This document shows positions 53,272 through 62,401 of a stretch of DNA of 64,000 nt, piece after piece. Source of the stretch: Synechococcus sp. Nb3U1. GTDB lineage: Bacteria; Cyanobacteriota; Cyanobacteriia; Thermostichales; Thermostichaceae. The position numbers and the translations under genes were made by a program. The first letter of the stretch is position 1. Each line of letters starts with the position of its first letter. The notes below the pieces were generated by a model. That model did no database searches. It saw nothing but the letters and a program-made list of their open reading frames with translations, and was not told the origin of the DNA. The stretch covers positions 1,646,079-1,710,078 of the forward strand of contig NZ_JAKFYQ010000001.1 in the NCBI RefSeq assembly GCF_021533835.1, read 5' to 3'.

Positions 53272-55881
53272 TTGCGTGTGCCACTCTTGCGAACTGCTCT
53301 TTTGCGCTATTGGTTCTCAGTAGCGCCGGATACTCCAGTGCTAGAGGCCATACACCGCATGGCTCAAAGGGATCCCGAGCTCCCGGCCGTTGTCTGGGTA
53401 CAACGGGGTAAGCACTTCCTGGGATATCTCTCTGCGCTGGATCTGCTGCAAGTGCTTCATCCCGGGCTCCCACCCCAAACTTCTGTCCAAGATCTGACTT
53501 GGGCAAACCCGCAGGGGATCCCTTGGCCCAAGCCAGCCGTCGAACGGGAGCTGAGCTTTTTACTGGATGCAGCTCGTCTTTTGACGCAACAGAAAACAGA
53601 AGCCTTGCCAGTTTTGGATGCCAAGGGCCATCTGAAAGGGATCCTCACCCCTCTGAGCCTCTTACAAGCCCTAAAACCCTTGAAGTTGCTTCGGCATCAT
53701 GCTGTGGGCTTTTGGGTACAGCCTTTGCCCCTGCAAGCGCCTGCTGATCTGCTCCTGGGTTCTTTACTGCCTTTACTGGTGCAACATCGGGCGGAATCGG
53801 TGTTGTTACGGGATCCCCAACGCCACACCCCCATCGGTTGGATCCAGGCTGAACAGGTGTTGCAGATTGCTCAAGACACTCCCGATTGGCAATCCATACC
53901 TGCCCAAAGCCATTGCCTCCCCTATGGAACCCCTCTGGATGCTTCCGAAAATTTGGGGTCGGTCTACGAACGCTTGCTACAGGAGCCGAGTCGGAAACTG
54001 TTGGTGGTGGATCGTCAGGCGCAAGTTACGGGATGGGTAGGCCCTCAACAGCTGTTGCACATTCTGCTGCCCGAGCAATTGTTTCTCAGTCATCGTAGGG
54101 GTGAAGAAGCCGAGGAATTACCCGAAGAATTTCTGGGCCAAACTGAGGATAGACCGATATCCCCGCACTTCCATCCAGAATTGGTTGCATTGGATCAGTT
54201 CAAACGCCGTTGGGCAGAAGAAGCGTTGCGCAAAAGCGAAAGTCTGCGTCACGCCATTTTGGCTCACATGCCTGCTGTCATTTGGTTGGTGGATCGGGAT
54301 TTGCGCTATACCTACTTCTCCGGGGCCAATCTGCATCAGTTTGGCATCGACCCACAAGTGGCCCTGGGCAGAACTCTAGCGGAGGTGTATGGGGAATCTG
54401 GGGATGGCTGGCACAGTCGGCATCATCGCATGGCCCTAGAAGGGATCCCTTGTGCCTATGAAGCCAAAGTAGCCGGGATCACCTACGAGTGCCGGGTAGA
54501 TCTGTTGCCCAACCACGAAGGGGTAATCGGCATTGCCATCGACATCAGCAAGCGCAAAGAAGCAGAAGCCCGGCTGGAGCATTTGGCCCATTACGATCCT
54601 TTGACACAACTGCCCAACCGCACCCTATTTCAGCGCCGGTTGCAGGAATTCTTACAGCAACCCCATCCCTTGGCGGTGTTGTTTTTGGATCTGGATGATT
54701 TCAAAACCATCAACGATAGCCTCGGCCATAGTGCTGGGGATCGGGTTCTACAACAGATTGCCCAGCGGTTGCAGGAGCAGGTGCCGGCTGGGGATCTGAT
54801 GGCTCGCATGGGGGGGGATGAGTTCACATTTATTCTGACTCACCTAGACAACCCCAAGCAGGCCCTCAATCTGGCCCAGTCTCTGCTGGATACCTTTGAC
54901 CAGCCGATTTTGTTGGATAACCATGAGCTCTACGTGAGCGGCAGCATTGGCATCAGCTTTTACCCACAGGATGCCACTGACCTAGACAGCCTGGTGCAGT
55001 ATGCCGACGCCGCCATGTACCGAGCCAAAGCCCAGTCCCGCAACAGTTATCAGGTTCATCATTCCGACCCCCAACCCGAGGCACTCAGTCGTCTCACCTT
55101 AGAAAGCCGTCTGCGCCGCGCCATCGAGCAGGATCAGATGCAGGTATTCTACCAGCCCCAGTGGGATATCGATGGGCAAAAAATTGTCGGGGCGGAAGCC
55201 CTGGTGCGCTGGGATCCCCTGAGCCCAGAATCTTTCTCGCCGGACCAATTTATCCCCTTAGCGGAAGAAACCGGGTTGATTTTGCCCCTGGGGGAATCGG
55301 TATTGCGGCGGGCCTGTGCCGCCGCCCAAAGTTGGCGCACCCAAGGTTGGCCGGAGATCACCGTGGCGGTTAACCTATCGATGCGACAGTTCCAACAGCA
55401 AGATATGGTGACACGGCTGAAAAGCATTTTGGCGGAAACCCAACTACCCGCCGCCGCTCTGGAACTGGAGATTACCGAAACCACCGCCGCTAAAGATTTT
55501 GACCAAACCCTCGAGATTCTGCGCCGGCTTTACCATCTGGGGGTGAAGTTGGCCATCGACGATTTTGGTACCGGCTATTCTTCGATTAACTACCTGAAGC
55601 GATTCCCCTTGCACAAGCTCAAGATCGATCAGTCCTTCGTCCGGGATTTGAACACGACGATGGTGCCCCTGAGTCGCTACGAAAAAAGTGATATTGCTGT
55701 GGTGGCTGCCATCATCGACCTGGGCCATAGCCTCAATTTACGGGTGGCCGCTGAAGGGGTAGAGACCCTCTCACAATTGGATATTTTGCAAAACTTAAAG
55801 TGCGATGAGGTGCAAGGGTTTCTGTTGGGGCATCCCGTCACAGCCACGGATTTTTTGCAGCAATTACGTGAACATGCATAA
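53272..55881 (+). CDS. CBS-PAS-GGDEF-EAL protein (c-di-GMP metabolism)
   Basis: The 869-residue protein carries CBS-type repeats in the first 280 residues (VAPDTPVLEAIHRMAQ and KTEALPVLDAKGHLKGILT), a PAS domain near 310-430 (LAHMPAVIWLVDRDLRYTY), a GGDEF domain with intact MGGDEF and an EAL domain with AEALVRW and IDDFGTGYSS. Both catalytic motifs are intact, so it could make and break c-di-GMP. CBS domains usually bind adenosyl nucleotides and may couple c-di-GMP to energy state. The start is TTG 53272. The 258 bp upstream hold a dyad TTAGT...ACTAA around TATACT at 53182, a possible -10, and no gene. Confidence 0.87.
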   Translation: MRVPLLRTALLRYWFSVAPDTPVLEAIHRMAQRDPELPAVVWVQRGKHFLGYLSALDLLQVLHPGLPPQTSVQDLTWANPQGIPWPKPAVERELSFLLDAARLLTQQKTEALPVLDAKGHLKGILTPLSLLQALKPLKLLRHHAVGFWVQPLPLQAPADLLLGSLLPLLVQHRAESVLLRDPQRHTPIGWIQAEQVLQIAQDTPDWQSIPAQSHCLPYGTPLDASENLGSVYERLLQEPSRKLLVVDRQAQVTGWVGPQQLLHILLPEQLFLSHRRGEEAEELPEEFLGQTEDRPISPHFHPELVALDQFKRRWAEEALRKSESLRHAILAHMPAVIWLVDRDLRYTYFSGANLHQFGIDPQVALGRTLAEVYGESGDGWHSRHHRMALEGIPCAYEAKVAGITYECRVDLLPNHEGVIGIAIDISKRKEAEARLEHLAHYDPLTQLPNRTLFQRRLQEFLQQPHPLAVLFLDLDDFKTINDSLGHSAGDRVLQQIAQRLQEQVPAGDLMARMGGDEFTFILTHLDNPKQALNLAQSLLDTFDQPILLDNHELYVSGSIGISFYPQDATDLDSLVQYADAAMYRAKAQSRNSYQVHHSDPQPEALSRLTLESRLRRAIEQDQMQVFYQPQWDIDGQKIVGAEALVRWDPLSPESFSPDQFIPLAEETGLILPLGESVLRRACAAAQSWRTQGWPEITVAVNLSMRQFQQQDMVTRLKSILAETQLPAAALELEITETTAAKDFDQTLEILRRLYHLGVKLAIDDFGTGYSSINYLKRFPLHKLKIDQSFVRDLNTTMVPLSRYEKSDIAVVAAIIDLGHSLNLRVAAEGVETLSQLDILQNLKCDEVQGFLLGHPVTATDFLQQLREHA

Positions 55882-55968
55882 TCCGCCAAATGGTCTAGAT
55901 GGAGCTAGCCCTGTTCCCCCAAGACATCCGGTAGGATAAAGGATGTTCTGCTTCCGTGAGCCACGGAT

Positions 55969-56244
55969 ATGCTCATCACTCTGGAAAAAGCTGGGGAGAT
56001 TCTTGCCAAGGGATCCCACATAGCCATTACTACCACTGATGGCAAGATTGCCCTGGTGCCCAAGGACAAAGAAACCTTGAAGCTGACCTCCACTGAAGCT
56101 GTCAATATGATGTTCTACGTCGTTCGCTCTGCTGAGCCGGCAGAAACCGTGATGGTGCAACTAGAAGAAGCAATCGCCAAAGCCCAAGCCCCAGATCCTG
56201 CCGAAGAACGGGCCAGAAAATATCGGGAAATTCGCGGCACCTAG
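55969..56244 (+). CDS. small protein, unknown
   Basis: The 91-residue frame begins at an ATG (MLITLEKAGEILAKGSHIAITTTDGKIALVPKD), 87 bp after the EAL gene. A beta-rich N-terminal half is followed by a charged helix (DPAEERARKYREIRG). No family is recognised. Codon use and start context support a real gene. Confidence 0.6.
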   Translation: MLITLEKAGEILAKGSHIAITTTDGKIALVPKDKETLKLTSTEAVNMMFYVVRSAEPAETVMVQLEEAIAKAQAPDPAEERARKYREIRGT

Positions 56245-56301
56245 GGGATCCGGTATAGTTGGGTGTGGATTCGGATCCCCTACGGGAAACCTACAAGAAA
56301 T

Positions 56302-56634
56302 TTAAAGACTGGAGGGGCTGAGGGCGACGAGGTTGCCGTCAGTAGTCCACCCTAGCAACATGGGTTCCTGCGGTTGAATGGGTTGGCCAGTGAGGGCACA
56401 GCGCTGAGCTTGATGGGCCGTGACAGGGAAGCTGGCTTGAATATCGGTGGGGTTGAGTGTCAGGCTCTCTCCGGAATGACGGTGTACGTAGTTCCAAAGA
56501 ATTTCTCGTACCAAAGCCTGATAGCCCTGATCTCCGGCCAGCGATTTGAGCCGATCCTTAAGTTCCCGTTCCAGTCGAATGCTGGTGACCTCCATTTCGG
56601 TGGTGGGAATGCGAGGTGCGGTAGCAGCGATCAT
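56302..56634 (-). CDS. RHH/CopG-like small DNA-binding protein
   Basis: The 110-residue protein has EMEVTSIRLERELKDRLKSLAGDQGYQALVREILWNYVHRH, a strand-helix-helix pattern like Arc/CopG ribbon-helix-helix proteins. The C-terminal part contains CALTGQPIQPQEPML, not a complete zinc ribbon. AGGAGG (read on the minus strand, 56643-56648) gives a very strong ribosome-binding site, and TATACT lies further upstream. Small RHH proteins are often antitoxins or repressors; no toxin partner is seen. It is divergent from arsR. Confidence 0.65.
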   Translation of the reverse strand: MIAATAPRIPTTEMEVTSIRLERELKDRLKSLAGDQGYQALVREILWNYVHRHSGESLTLNPTDIQASFPVTAHQAQRCALTGQPIQPQEPMLLGWTTDGNLVALSPSSL

Positions 56635-56642
56635 GAAGGGAT

Positions 56643-56648
56643 CCTCCT
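56643..56648 (-). promoter_or_regulatory. strong Shine-Dalgarno AGGAGG of the RHH-like gene
   Basis: On the minus strand AGGAGG precedes the ATG at 56634 by eight bases. A TATACT hexamer (plus-strand 56672-56677) just upstream is a candidate -10. Confidence 0.65.
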
Positions 56649-56742
56649 GAGAAAGCGTGTATTACTCCTGTAGTATAACTTCCCTTCACCCCTGTGGACG
56701 GGAGTCTTATCCTATGATGGTGAGGCAAAATGCCTTTGAGCC

Positions 56743-57081
56743 ATGGTTTCTTTTCTTGCTGAACACCCTGTCACTGCTGAACAGGTGCAGGGGGGGTTTC
56801 ATGCCCTCTCGGATCCGATTCGCCTGCAGGTGCTGCACCTGTTGCAGGGTCGGGAATTGTGCGTTTGTGATCTGTGTGAGATTTTAGAGGTCAGTCAGTC
56901 GAAGTTGTCTTTTCACCTAAAAACCTTGCGAGATGCCGAGTTGGTCAATGCTCGCCAGCAAGGACGTTGGATTTACTACAGTCTTAATCCTCCCCGCTTT
57001 CAGCTCTTGCAGCACTTTTTGGATCAGCTAGGGCAAGCGGACACTCCCCAAATCGCGGCTCCCTGTGCAGAAGATGCCTAA
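56743..57081 (+). CDS. arsR: ArsR-family metalloregulator
   Basis: The 112-residue protein has the ArsR winged helix with the metal-site sequence ELCVCDLC (Cys40, Cys42, Cys45) on helix 3 and the recognition helix SQSKLSFHLKTLRDAELV. The CVCDLC motif binds As(III) or Sb(III) and releases the DNA. Its end overlaps the start of a MATE transporter gene, so the two are translationally coupled. A repressor-exporter pair is inferred. Confidence 0.88.
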   Translation: MVSFLAEHPVTAEQVQGGFHALSDPIRLQVLHLLQGRELCVCDLCEILEVSQSKLSFHLKTLRDAELVNARQQGRWIYYSLNPPRFQLLQHFLDQLGQADTPQIAAPCAEDA

Positions 57082-58447
57082 AGACCGACAGGGGATCCCT
57101 GAGGAGCTGGGATCTGAGTGGCTATCGGCCTTAAGGGCCTGTTGGCGCTTATCGGCCCCCTTGGCAGCGGCTGAAATGGCCCAAACTGCCACGACGTTTA
57201 TTGACGCCATGATGATGGGTTGGCTGGGGGAAGAGACCTTGGCGGCTGGGGCTTTGGGAACGGTGCTGGTTCATTTTGTGATCACCGTCAGCAGTGGCAT
57301 TGTCAGCGCCCTCAGCCCTCTGGTCGCCATGGCCTATGGGGCTCGAAAGCTGAATCAGATGGGATCCCTGACGCGGCAAACGTTAGGGTTGGCCATTCTG
57401 TTGGGGATTTTGGGGTGGATCCCGCTGTGGTACGGAGAACCGCTCCTGCTGGCCTTGGGACAGTCGGGATCCACTGCAGCGCTGGCTTCTACCTATCTGC
57501 GGGCGATCAGTTGGGGGTTGGTGCCAGCTCTGGCCTTTGCGGTGTTGAAAAACTTGGTGACGGCTCTGTCGCGTCCGCGCCCGGTGATGCTGGTGATGCT
57601 GGGGGGCACTCTCCTCAATAGCGTGGGGAACGCGGTGCTGATGTTTGGTTGGTTCGGCTTCCCGGAGCTGGGCTTGGCGGGGATCGGCTGGTCAAGCACC
57701 TTCTCTTTTGGGGCGCTGGCTGTGGCGATGGGCCTGTACGTGCTGCGGCAGCCTCAGTTTCAAGGGTTTCAGATTTTCTGGCCTGTTCAAGGGGGTCAGG
57801 GATCCCATTGGGGGGATTTGCTGCGGATTGGCCTGCCGGTGGGCGGGCTAGTGGCGGTGGAGTTTGGCATGTTTGCGGCCACGGCCTTGCTCATGGGCAC
57901 TTTGGGCACAACCCCTTTGGCTGCCCATCAAATGGCGATTCAGACGGCAGCGGTGGCCTTTGCGGTGGTTAGGGGCATTTCCTACGGGGCTACGGTGCAG
58001 GTGGGGCAGCAGCGGGGAGCCGCCAACCGGCCTGGAACTCGTGCGGCAGGGTGGGCAGCATTGGCTCTAGGTTCTGTATTCATGCTGGGGGTGGCGGCGG
58101 GGTTTTGGTTCTTCCCCGAAGGGATCGTGGCGCTGTTCTTGGATATTAGAGATGCGGCCAATCAGCCGGTGGTGGAGTACACCTGCCGGTTATTGGGGGT
58201 GGCAGCGGTCTTTCAATGGGTGGATGGGGGCCAGGTGATTGCGGCGGGAGCGTTGCGGGGATTAAAAGATACGCGGATCCCATTTTTGATCGGGATCCTC
58301 GCCTATTGGGGGGTGGGCTTGCCGAGCGGCTACTGGCTGGGGTTTGGGCTGGGGATGGGCGGGTTTGGCCTCTGGTGGGGCTTGGCACTGGGGCTGACGG
58401 TGGCTGCTGTTATCTTGACCGTGAGATTTGCCCAATTAACGCGCTGA
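57074..58447 (+). CDS. MATE-family efflux transporter
   Basis: The 457-residue protein has about twelve transmembrane segments in the MATE pattern: an N-terminal PLAAAEMAQTATTFIDAMMMG, SALSPLVAMAYGARK and a second half with GTTPLAAHQMAIQTAAVAFAVVRGISYGATVQVGQQRG. MATE proteins export cationic drugs or metabolites by Na+ or H+ antiport. The ATG at 57074 lies inside the end of arsR (eight-base overlap). Control by an arsenite-type sensor is unusual for MATE, where Acr3 or ArsB would be expected. Confidence 0.87.
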   Translation: MPKDRQGIPEELGSEWLSALRACWRLSAPLAAAEMAQTATTFIDAMMMGWLGEETLAAGALGTVLVHFVITVSSGIVSALSPLVAMAYGARKLNQMGSLTRQTLGLAILLGILGWIPLWYGEPLLLALGQSGSTAALASTYLRAISWGLVPALAFAVLKNLVTALSRPRPVMLVMLGGTLLNSVGNAVLMFGWFGFPELGLAGIGWSSTFSFGALAVAMGLYVLRQPQFQGFQIFWPVQGGQGSHWGDLLRIGLPVGGLVAVEFGMFAATALLMGTLGTTPLAAHQMAIQTAAVAFAVVRGISYGATVQVGQQRGAANRPGTRAAGWAALALGSVFMLGVAAGFWFFPEGIVALFLDIRDAANQPVVEYTCRLLGVAAVFQWVDGGQVIAAGALRGLKDTRIPFLIGILAYWGVGLPSGYWLGFGLGMGGFGLWWGLALGLTVAAVILTVRFAQLTR

Positions 58448-58561
58448 ACGCCAGGTGACACAGAGCATACAGCCTTTTCCGACTGCACACAGGCCCTTGA
58501 GCTAGGTCAAAAACCCTATGGAGCAAGGGATTGACCTGAATCTGCCATATCAGATGAAGAT

Positions 58562-59573
58562 CTAGGTGGTGGCTATTTTCCGCAAATCCAGCCGGGGCAA
58601 ACCCTAAAACTTTGGGGATCCTGGAAGGAGCATCCGCAGTATGGATCCCAACTCAGCGCCGACCGTTTTCAGGAAACCCAACCGGCAACCTTGACTGGTA
58701 TTGAAAAATATCTCGGTTCAGGGCTGATCAAAGGGGTGGGGCCCGCCACAGCCAAGCGGATTGTGCAGCACTTTGGCCTAGAAACCTTACAGGTGATCGA
58801 ACAGGAAACTAGCCGTTTGCGGGAAGTGCCAGGGGTGGGATCCTACCGGGTGCAACGCATCGAGCAAGCTTGGCAGGAACAAAAATCTATTTAAAGAGGT
58901 GATGCTGTTTTTGCAGTCCCATCGGGTGAGTACCCCCCATGCCGTCAAAATCTTCAAAATCTACGGGGATACCGCCATCGCCACGGTAAACACAACCCTT
59001 ATCAACTGTCCCAGGATATTTGGGGCATTGGCTGCAAAACCACCGACCAGATCGCCCAAAACCTAGGGATCCCTGCCGACAGCGATGCGAGGCTCCAAGC
59101 CGGCCTTAGCTAGGCTCTGCTCACCGCCACCGAAGAAGGCCATTGCTATTTGCCGATTGATACCTTAATGGCTCAAGCCGCCGCCCTGTTGGGATTAACC
59201 GACCAAGCCGGGATCCTGGAACGCCTGCGGGAAAACGCCCGCCAGTTGGTACAGCAAGATCAGATCAAAGCAGAGAAACTGCCCAATGGCCTGGCAGCCT
59301 GCTATCACCCACCCCTCTCTAGCCCTGGCCTATGCCATCACCATTCACCGCGCTCAAGGCTCCGAATATCCCGTCGTCATTCTGCCCATTCACATCCAGC
59401 ATTTTCCAATGTTGAGCCGCAACCTGCTCTATACCGGCCTTACCCGTGCCAAGCAACAGGCCTGGCTGGTGGGCACCTCAACAGCCATTGCCATGCGGCA
59501 AGTGAATGCCCAACGACGTTATACCCATTTGGCGCAACGGTTGCACCCCACCCCTGCCAATTTACTGCCGTAA
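58562..59573 (+). pseudogene. recD2: decayed recD2 (RecD-like DNA helicase)
   Basis: The N-terminal RecD2 segment GYFPQIQPGQTLKLWGSW, LTGIEKYLGSGLIKGVGPATAKRI and VPGVGSYRVQRIEQAWQEQKSI is in frame at 58571-58894, then shifts (KEVMLFLQSHRVSTPHAVKI). A stop codon lies at about 59109 within LQAGLS*ALLTATEEG. The reading resumes at YLPIDTLMAQAAALLGL, and at about 59286 jumps straight to the C-terminal motif IHRAQGSEYPVVILP and LLYTGLTRAKQQAWLVG. The Walker A/B helicase core of some 400 residues is missing. It cannot encode a functional helicase. The last bases overlap the gene on the opposite strand. Confidence 0.9.
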
Positions 59574-59882
59574 CAAGAGCAAAATCACCCCCGCAATCAC
59601 GCTGATGGTGGCCCCCGCAATCAGGGTATTGGCACGGTTGGCAGAGTCTTCGGCAAATTTGAAAAATCGCTCATCCCAGCGCTGCACCTCCTGCCGCAGC
59701 CGTTCGTCGTTCTGAGTCATGCGCTCATCCAGTTGACCGACCCGCTCATCCAGTTGACCCACACGATGATCCAACTGGCTCACTCGCTCATCCAAGCGGG
59801 CAATGTCTCGCGCCACATCTGCCCGAATCAGGCGCACTTCGTTCAAAACATCCAAAAGGGTGGGTTCTGCGGGGTTGCTCAT
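59562..59882 (-). CDS. heptad-repeat coiled-coil protein with C-terminal membrane helix
   Basis: The 106-residue protein has five successive seven-residue repeats of the type QLDERVG (residues about 29-63), a classic trimeric coiled coil, and ends in one transmembrane helix (TLIAGATISVIAGVILLLLRQ). At DNA level the repeats are 21 bp. It resembles a widespread group of small DUF-type tail-anchored coiled-coil proteins; the function is unknown. It starts at ATG 59882 and its last codons overlap the recD2 remnant. Confidence 0.72.
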   Translation of the reverse strand: MSNPAEPTLLDVLNEVRLIRADVARDIARLDERVSQLDHRVGQLDERVGQLDERMTQNDERLRQEVQRWDERFFKFAEDSANRANTLIAGATISVIAGVILLLLRQ

Positions 59883-60058
59883 CGGCGTCCGTCAGCTCAG
59901 GTTTGGCTTGCCTCTATTCTCTCCTGTCTCCCACTGACAGGGATCCACAGGTGCAAACCCATTTAACTCAAACATCACGCACCTGAACAACACAGGCCCA
60001 AAAGAGTCTGCTAGGCTGACTTAAGCTTTAGCTCAGATTTCAAATTCTTTCTCTGGTC

Positions 60059-61906
60059 ATGACCGACACCATTCGCCTATCCTCCCCGGCTGCCCCCACA
60101 GCAGCCCAGCAGGGATCCCCGCCTCCGGCTCGCAAACCCCACCCCCTCTTGCGGCTGCTCAGCTACGGACGGGCCTACCACCGGCAAATGGGGCTGGCCA
60201 CCCTCTGCTCGGTCTTGAACCAATTCTTTGACTTGGCTCCCCCCTTTATCATTGGTGCGGCCATCGACATCGTGGCCCAACGGGAAAGTCGCCTGATCAA
60301 CTGGTTCACAATCGGGGATTTGGGGGACTTGCGCACCCAGTTTTTGATCTTGACCGGTCTTAGCTTTTTGATCTGGTGGTTGGAGTCAGCCTTCGAGTAT
60401 GCCTATGCGCGGCTGTGGCGGAACCTGGCCCAAAACATCGAACATGATTTGCGCCTAGATGCTTATCGCCACGTCCAGGAGCTAGAGACCGCCTACTTTG
60501 AGGAGCGCAGCACGGGCGGCCTGATGGCCATTCTGAATGATGACATTAACCAACTGGAGCGTTTTTTGGATATGGGCGCCAATGAGCTGATCCACGTCGC
60601 CGCCACCATTGTCATCATCTCCATCGCCTTTGTGCTACTAGCTCCCGGCATTGCTTGGACGGCCGTCTTGCCCATGCCTTTCGTAATTTGGGGATCCCTG
60701 ATCTTTCAGCGGTATTTGGCGCCCCGCTATGCGGAGGTGCGGAGCAAGGTGAGCCTCCTCAGTGGCCGCTTGGCCAACAACCTGGGGGGTATGACCACCA
60801 TCAAGAGCTTTGTAACAGAAGACTACGAAATTGAGCGCCTACGGGCTGATAGCGAAGCCTACCGCCAAAGTAATTTTCGGGCCATCGCCCTCAGTGCTGC
60901 CTTTATTCCCCTGATTCGCAATGTAATCTTGCTGGGCTTTGCGGCGACCTTGCTGTTTGGCGGCTTCCAAACCGCTGATGGCCTGATGTCAGTGGGGGTC
61001 TACAGCATGATGGTGTTTTTGATCCAACGACTGCTCTGGCCCCTCACCCGCCTGGGAGAAACCATGGATCAATATCAACGGGCCATGGCCTCTACGAATC
61101 GTGTCCTGGATTTGTTGGATACCCCGATCCAGATCCAATCGGGCACCACTCCTCTCGTTAAGGAAAAGGTGCAAGGGGAGATCGTGTTACAGGATGTCAC
61201 CTTTGCCTATCACGACCGCCGACCCATTCTCGAGCGATTACAGTTACGAATCCCGGCAGGACAAACCATCGCCATTGTCGGAGCCACCGGTTCTGGGAAG
61301 AGCACGCTGGTGAAGCTGCTGTTGCGCCTTTACGAAATTCGTTCCGGTGTGATTACTCTGGATGGCATCGATATTCGCCAACTGCAACTGCGGGATCTGC
61401 GACGAGCCATGGGTTGGGTTAGTCAAGATGTGTTTTTGTTTCACGGTACTGTGGCGGAAAATATTGCCTACGGTAGCCCTGAGGCTACACCTGAGGAGAT
61501 TGTGCGAGCCGCCCAACTGGCAGAAGCCCACGAGTTTATTGAGTCCTTGCCCAGAGGGTATGACACGATCGTGGGAGAACGGGGACAAAAGCTCTCAGGA
61601 GGTCAACGGCAACGCCTGGCCATTGCCCGTGCCATTCTCAAGAACCCGCCCATTTTAATCTTGGATGAGGCCACCAGCGCTGTGGACAACGAAACGGAAG
61701 CGGCCATTCAACGCTCGCTAGAGAAGATCACCCGCAACCGCACCACCATTGCCATCGCCCATCGCCTCTCCACGATTCGAGATGCGGATCAAATCTATGT
61801 GATGGAGCAGGGACGGATTGCTGAATATGGGGATCACGATACATTGCTGGCGAAAAATGGCCTCTATGCAGCCCTCTGGCGGGTACAAACCGGCATTCGC
61901 TCCTGA
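60059..61906 (+). CDS. ABC exporter, fused permease and ATPase
   Basis: The 615-residue half-transporter has six membrane helices (about residues 40-320) and a nucleotide-binding domain with Walker A GATGSGKST, the Q-loop VSQDVFLFHG, signature LSGGQRQRLAIARA, Walker B ILILDEATSA and switch IAHRLSTI. It works as a dimer and exports lipid, drug or peptide. The sequence style is that of MsbA-type exporters. It is a single gene with its own ATG at 60059 and no partner genes. Substrate unknown. Confidence 0.92.
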   Translation: MTDTIRLSSPAAPTAAQQGSPPPARKPHPLLRLLSYGRAYHRQMGLATLCSVLNQFFDLAPPFIIGAAIDIVAQRESRLINWFTIGDLGDLRTQFLILTGLSFLIWWLESAFEYAYARLWRNLAQNIEHDLRLDAYRHVQELETAYFEERSTGGLMAILNDDINQLERFLDMGANELIHVAATIVIISIAFVLLAPGIAWTAVLPMPFVIWGSLIFQRYLAPRYAEVRSKVSLLSGRLANNLGGMTTIKSFVTEDYEIERLRADSEAYRQSNFRAIALSAAFIPLIRNVILLGFAATLLFGGFQTADGLMSVGVYSMMVFLIQRLLWPLTRLGETMDQYQRAMASTNRVLDLLDTPIQIQSGTTPLVKEKVQGEIVLQDVTFAYHDRRPILERLQLRIPAGQTIAIVGATGSGKSTLVKLLLRLYEIRSGVITLDGIDIRQLQLRDLRRAMGWVSQDVFLFHGTVAENIAYGSPEATPEEIVRAAQLAEAHEFIESLPRGYDTIVGERGQKLSGGQRQRLAIARAILKNPPILILDEATSAVDNETEAAIQRSLEKITRNRTTIAIAHRLSTIRDADQIYVMEQGRIAEYGDHDTLLAKNGLYAALWRVQTGIRS

Positions 61907-62014
61907 TTCCCGCTTGTGTTCCTTGGGTGTTGTCCCCCTTGAAGTCCATCAACGTTCTCTGACAGCGGATCCCGTACCTCTAGTTAAGATCGATACAGGA
62001 TAGGGGGAGGCAAC

Positions 62015-62236
62015 ATGATATACGAACAGGAAGAGGAGTTAGAACGCATTCACCGGACGCACCTATGGAACCGCCTCAAAAAACGGGTGGCACACGCCCA
62101 GTCGGATCCGACGCTGCTGGCTTTGCTGGCACGAGAGGCTCTTGAGCTGGGCTTTGCTTTGCCTGCTTCCTCCTGCCAATCGATGTTGGATCCCCGTGCT
62201 GAGCCACCCCATGGGGATCCTCACCATGCCCAGTGA
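62015..62236 (+). CDS. small unknown protein
   Basis: The 73-residue protein has a good Shine-Dalgarno (GGGGAGG) before ATG 62015. The N-terminal half is highly charged and helical (EQEEELERIHRTHLWNRLKKRVAHAQ) and the last 20 residues are Pro/His-rich. No family is recognised. Confidence 0.6.
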   Translation: MIYEQEEELERIHRTHLWNRLKKRVAHAQSDPTLLALLAREALELGFALPASSCQSMLDPRAEPPHGDPHHAQ

Positions 62237-62401
62237 AGCTTGCCCCTCTATGCCAAAATGGGGGACAAAGGCCAGCAAAAAACCTAAAACGGTCGAATAC
62301 CCGAAAGAATTCCTCCCTCAGGGTTCCTAGAGCGGTTAGTCTAGGCCATGATTCTGAATAGTCCATGCTATTGAGATCAAAGCTGAGATCAGAGCTTGTT
62401 A

